A stretch of DNA of 40,182 bases, taken from contig JAPYRQ010000009.1 in assembly GCA_029936935.1 (NCBI GenBank), forward strand, positions 1 through 40,182, in the 5' to 3' direction. This document shows positions 36,527-40,182 of the stretch, piece after piece. Source of the DNA: Dehalococcoidia bacterium (lineage in GTDB: Bacteria > Chloroflexota > Dehalococcoidia > Lucifugimonadales > UBA1127). The position numbers and the translations under genes are program-made. Every line of letters begins with the position of its first letter. The stretch's first letter is position 1. A model generated the notes under the pieces. That model was given only the letters and a program-made list of their open reading frames with translations. It searched no databases and was not told the DNA's origin.

Positions 36527-37170
36527 CCGCGCTCCTCCTGTTCTTGCTCCTTATCCCCGGAGCGTACCTGGTTGGAGCCGTTCCCTGGGGCTTGCTGATT
36601 GGCAAATGGATCGGCGGCGTAGACGTCAGGAGCACTGGAAGCGGCAACACCGGTAGCAGCAACGTCCTCCGTTCCGCGGGGGTCAAACCGGCCATTCTTG
36701 TGCTCATCCTGGACGTCGCCAAAGGCACGGTCTCTGTCCTGGCCGCACGTGCCCTCGCAGACGCTTCAGACCTCACCGCATTGCAGACGTCCTACCTGGA
36801 GGTGAGCGCGGCCACCGCAGCCCTGGTTGGCCACAACTGGCCCATCTACCTGAAGTTCAAGGGCGGCAAAGGCGTTGCCACGGGATTAGGCGGAGCGCTC
36901 GCCCTCTTCCCCATCGGCGGCGTAGTAGCCCTCATCGTTGCAGTGTCCCTCATGAAGATTACCCGATACATCTCCCTGGGAAGCATCATCGGCGTTCCTC
37001 TGGGCGGACTTTCCCTTGTACTCTTTGGGTTCCTTGGCGAATTTTCGGCGGTTTATGGGATTTACGGGGGCGCTGCCTCTATAATCATCGTCGGGCGGCA
37101 CCGTGCTAACATCGTCCGGCTCCTAGCAGGGACGGAAGCGCGGCTGGGGCAACCTGCTGCCAAAACCTAA
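36523..37170 (+). CDS. plsY: Acyl-phosphate:glycerol-3-phosphate acyltransferase PlsY
   Basis: PGAYLVGAVPWGLLIGKW, DVRSTGSGNTGSSNVLR, GHNWPIYLKFKGGKGVATGLG; ATGA overlap with der stop. Confidence 0.94.
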   Translation: MTALLLFLLLIPGAYLVGAVPWGLLIGKWIGGVDVRSTGSGNTGSSNVLRSAGVKPAILVLILDVAKGTVSVLAARALADASDLTALQTSYLEVSAATAALVGHNWPIYLKFKGGKGVATGLGGALALFPIGGVVALIVAVSLMKITRYISLGSIIGVPLGGLSLVLFGFLGEFSAVYGIYGGAASIIIVGRHRANIVRLLAGTEARLGQPAAKT

Positions 37171-37184
37171 ACAGAGGCGTAGCA

Positions 37185-38189
37185 ATGACCCGTGTGGGCG
37201 TTGTAGGGACTACCAGTTGGGGCACAACCCTCGGAATCTTGCTGGCTCGACAAGGCCATCAGGTTACCCTCTGGGCGCGCTCTGACGAAGAAGCCCGGGA
37301 GCTGACCCAAGCTCGGGAGAACAAACGCCTGCTCCCCGATGTGTTATTTCCGCCGACTCTGACCGCGACATCCGATGCAAAAGTCGCCTTTAGCGACGCT
37401 GAACTCGTCATCCTCTGTACGCCATCACAGCGCCTTCGAGAGAACCTTCCCATACTCAAACCCCACTTGCAGCCTTCTACCGTCCTTCTCAGCGCAATCA
37501 AGGGCCTGGAGAAGGGTTCCGGCAAGCGAATGACCCAGGTTATCCGAGAGGAACTCTCTGACGTCAATGACGGGCAGCTATGTGTCCTTTCCGGCCCGAA
37601 CCTCTCCAAGGAGGTCGTCGAGGCCAAGCCATCGGCCACGGTCGTAGCTGGCCATGACCCCAAGATCGCTGAATGGGTGCAGGGGCTCTACAACTCCAAC
37701 ACCTTTCGCGTGTATACGAACGACGATGTTATCGGCGTAGAGCTTGGAGGGGCTTTGAAGAACCCCATCGCCATTGGTGCTGGCATCAGCGATGGTCTGG
37801 GCTATGGAGCTAACGGAAAGGCAGCTTTCATGACCAGGGGGCTGGCAGAGATTACTCGGTTGAGTGTGGCCTGCGGAGCAAAGCCTCTCACAATGTCGGG
37901 ATTGGCAGGCCTGGGTGATATGATCGGCACGTGTATCAGTAACCTGAGTCGCAATCGCTACGTGGGTGAGCAGATAGGCCTGGGGCATCCGCTATCGGAG
38001 GTTCTTGGGGGAATGGTGCACGTTGCTGAGGGCGTCAGTACCACAGAGGCCGCGTTGCAGTTGGCAAAGCAGCACGGTGTGGAGATGCCGATCACGGAGT
38101 TGACCGCACGTATCCTGTTTGAGGGGTTGGACCCCAAAGAAGCCACAGCGTCGTTGTTGAGTAGGGCACCCGTTCAGGAATGGCGTTAG
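37185..38189 (+). CDS. gpsA: Glycerol-3-phosphate dehydrogenase [NAD(P)+]
   Basis: TTSWGTTLGILLARQGHQVTLWAR, LSGPNLSKEV, ELGGALKNPIAIGAGISDGLGYGANGKAAFMTRGLAE, GLAGLGDMIGTC. Confidence 0.96.
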   Translation: MTRVGVVGTTSWGTTLGILLARQGHQVTLWARSDEEARELTQARENKRLLPDVLFPPTLTATSDAKVAFSDAELVILCTPSQRLRENLPILKPHLQPSTVLLSAIKGLEKGSGKRMTQVIREELSDVNDGQLCVLSGPNLSKEVVEAKPSATVVAGHDPKIAEWVQGLYNSNTFRVYTNDDVIGVELGGALKNPIAIGAGISDGLGYGANGKAAFMTRGLAEITRLSVACGAKPLTMSGLAGLGDMIGTCISNLSRNRYVGEQIGLGHPLSEVLGGMVHVAEGVSTTEAALQLAKQHGVEMPITELTARILFEGLDPKEATASLLSRAPVQEWR

Positions 38190-38190
38190 C

Positions 38191-39084
38191 CTACCGCTGA
38201 TACACCAATGCCAGCCAGTCCTCACTGTGCTGGGTCTCCACTTCGGTCAAGCCTGCCGCTGCAAACGCTTCCTTCACCTCGTCACCACGCTCCTCTAACA
38301 CGCCAGACGCTATCAGTACGCCTCCGGGCTTCAAGGCCGCAGCGATGTCTTTCGAAAGCTCAATGAGCACCTTGGCGGAGATGTTGGCCACCATCATGTC
38401 CATGTCCACGCCCAAGGGCTGTGGTATGGAGCCTCGGATGATCTTCACCTGCTTGGAGAGCCCTGCCTCTTTGAGGTTGCGTCGAGATGAACGGATAGAG
38501 TCCGCTTCCGTGTCCACCGCCAGCACCCAGGATGCCCCCAGAAGCAGCGCAGCCTGCGCAAGAAGCCCGGAGCCGGTGCCAAGGTCCAGGACTCGCATCC
38601 CGTCCTGTACACGTCGCTCAATCTGTTCAAGCACCATATGAGTCGTAGGGTGGTGTCCCGTACCAAAGGCCAGGCCGGGGTCCAGCGTCAACACGATCTG
38701 GTCGCCATCCGGCTCGTACTCCTGCCATGAAGGGCGAACCACCAATCGCTTACCTATGTGCAGGAGGTGGAAATGCGCTTTCCATGCCTCCTCCCACTCC
38801 TGAGGGGCTACGGTACGGACTTCTAGAGGGGTAAGGGGCATGATCAAACCCATCAGGTGAACACCGGCCTCTATGCGTGCCCTACGGTCAGCTGCCTGGC
38901 GGTTCTTGGGCAGATACGTCCGTACGATGACCGGTGCCTCTGCGTCCGCCACTTCACCCTCATCCGGGTTGTACCCCCCGGCCTCTTCCACAGCCACGCG
39001 CTGCTTGCCATAGGTCTGAAACAACTTCACCAGGGGTTCAACAAGTTCCGGAGGGGCCTGGACGGTCAGTTCAAGGTAATCCAC
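38191..39084 (-). CDS. prmA: Ribosomal protein L11 methyltransferase
   Basis: LTLDPGLAFGTGHHPTTHMVLEQIE, VLDLGTGSGLLAQAALLLGA, MVANISAKVLIELS. Confidence 0.95.
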   Translation of the reverse strand: MDYLELTVQAPPELVEPLVKLFQTYGKQRVAVEEAGGYNPDEGEVADAEAPVIVRTYLPKNRQAADRRARIEAGVHLMGLIMPLTPLEVRTVAPQEWEEAWKAHFHLLHIGKRLVVRPSWQEYEPDGDQIVLTLDPGLAFGTGHHPTTHMVLEQIERRVQDGMRVLDLGTGSGLLAQAALLLGASWVLAVDTEADSIRSSRRNLKEAGLSKQVKIIRGSIPQPLGVDMDMMVANISAKVLIELSKDIAAALKPGGVLIASGVLEERGDEVKEAFAAAGLTEVETQHSEDWLALVYQR

Positions 39085-39194
39085 AAAGGTCTCCTATGAT
39101 CTATTCATTTGAAACACGCACGGGTAGTCAATCGAATGGGAAGGGTGCTATGCAATGTCCTGAAGGTAGGGCCGTGTGCGTACGCGATGGCTCC

Positions 39195-40133
39195 CTAACT
39201 GTTTTCACCGGCCAGGACATCCTTGAGTTTCCGAACCCAGGACTTCCCGTTGCTGGGAGAATGTGTTTCTTCGTCGGCTTCCAGCGCATCGGCTAACTCA
39301 TCGAAAAGCTCACGGGTGTGGGAACTCATCTTCTTTGGCGTGATTATCGTAACTACGGCTACCAGGTCGCCGTTCCTGCCGTTGTTCAGGTTCGGTACCC
39401 CTTTGCCCTTCTTCCGGAGGATAGCGCCGGACTGCACGCCCGCTGGCACATCAAACTCCTCCGTTTCGCCATCCAGCATCGGCACCTCGATGGTAGTTCC
39501 CAGTGCCGCATTAGCTACATTCAAAGGAAGGTCAAATATAAGATGTTCCTTCTCTCGACGGAACAACGGATGGGATTTCACCGATAGGGTGACGTACATG
39601 TCCCCGGGTCGACCGCTGCTTGAACCTGCGTCGCCTTCCCCGGACAACCTGACGCGCATGCCGTCCTCAACCCCGCCCGGCACGTTGACCATGACGTTGC
39701 GAGACATGCGCTCACGTCCGGAGGCTTTGCATGTTGGGCAGGGGGTTTTCACCGTTTGACCGCGACCCTTGCATACGTTGCAGGCCACCACCTGGACAAA
39801 CTGACCAAAGATGCTGTTCTGGGCTCTACGTACCTTCCCAGCGCCGTTGCAGTTGCCGCACCGTTCAGTAGAGGTACCTGGAGCAGCTAGCTCGCCCTTA
39901 CACGTAGCACACGTCTCGTGCCTGGTGATCTGGATTTCTTTCTCTACGCCGAATGCAGCCTCTTGAAAGGTGATCGTCGTAGCGTATTGAAGATCGTTAC
40001 CGCGTGAGGCATCGTTCTGACCGCCGCCGCCGAACCCGCCGAAGAACGCATCGAATATATCGCCGACGCCACCCTGGAAGTCGAAGCCATCAAACCCTCG
40101 TCCGGGGAACCCACTATTCGGATCGATGTCCAC
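39195..40133 (-). CDS. dnaJ: Chaperone protein DnaJ (G/F, zinc-finger and C-terminal domains; J domain truncated at window edge)
   Basis: Four CxxCxGxG-type repeats (CATCKGEL, CGNCNGAGK, CNVCKGRGQ, CPTCKASGR) and a G/F-rich region. Sense frame extends a few codons 5' of the listed Met (KKTHKYDQYGRVDID). Confidence 0.93.
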   Translation of the reverse strand: MDIDPNSGFPGRGFDGFDFQGGVGDIFDAFFGGFGGGGQNDASRGNDLQYATTITFQEAAFGVEKEIQITRHETCATCKGELAAPGTSTERCGNCNGAGKVRRAQNSIFGQFVQVVACNVCKGRGQTVKTPCPTCKASGRERMSRNVMVNVPGGVEDGMRVRLSGEGDAGSSSGRPGDMYVTLSVKSHPLFRREKEHLIFDLPLNVANAALGTTIEVPMLDGETEEFDVPAGVQSGAILRKKGKGVPNLNNGRNGDLVAVVTIITPKKMSSHTRELFDELADALEADEETHSPSNGKSWVRKLKDVLAGENS

Positions 40134-40182
40134 ACGGCCGTACTGGTCATACTTATGTGTCTTTTTTTGTTATATGAGACCC

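Overview
The window reads like one bacterial contig. It opens on the 3' end of a 16S rRNA gene and closes inside dnaJ. The 16S tail, the gene families and the heme locus suggest Chloroflexota/Dehalococcoidia (SAR202-like), but this is inference. The first half (~0.56-20.8 kb) is a dense catabolic region: 2 LigB-type extradiol dioxygenases, 3 LigJ-like amidohydrolases, 3 Rieske oxygenases, 2 RraA/LigK-like aldolases, 2 FAH-family proteins, 3 VOC proteins, an SDR, a deazaflavin-type oxidoreductase, a LOG-like protein, a large alpha/beta hydrolase and an MFS transporter. Most families occur as neighbouring paralog pairs. Many units have their own strong terminator, and no transcription factor or Rieske reductase is visible. 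The second half is mostly housekeeping: tRNA-Ala(GGC), a GT20 glycosyltransferase, Fe/Mn SOD, a siroheme/heme operon (HTH regulator, fused AhbAB-like siroheme decarboxylase, precorrin-2 dehydrogenase, hemA, hemC, cobA-hemD fusion, hemB, xthA, hemL), then argF-der-plsY-gpsA and dnaJ-prmA. The best candidate for an undescribed system is the paired-paralog, LigB/LigJ/LigK-type meta-cleavage cluster with several Rieske oxygenases. The next best is the aerobic-looking siroheme-decarboxylase heme operon. All family calls come from recognised motifs; no database search was run.
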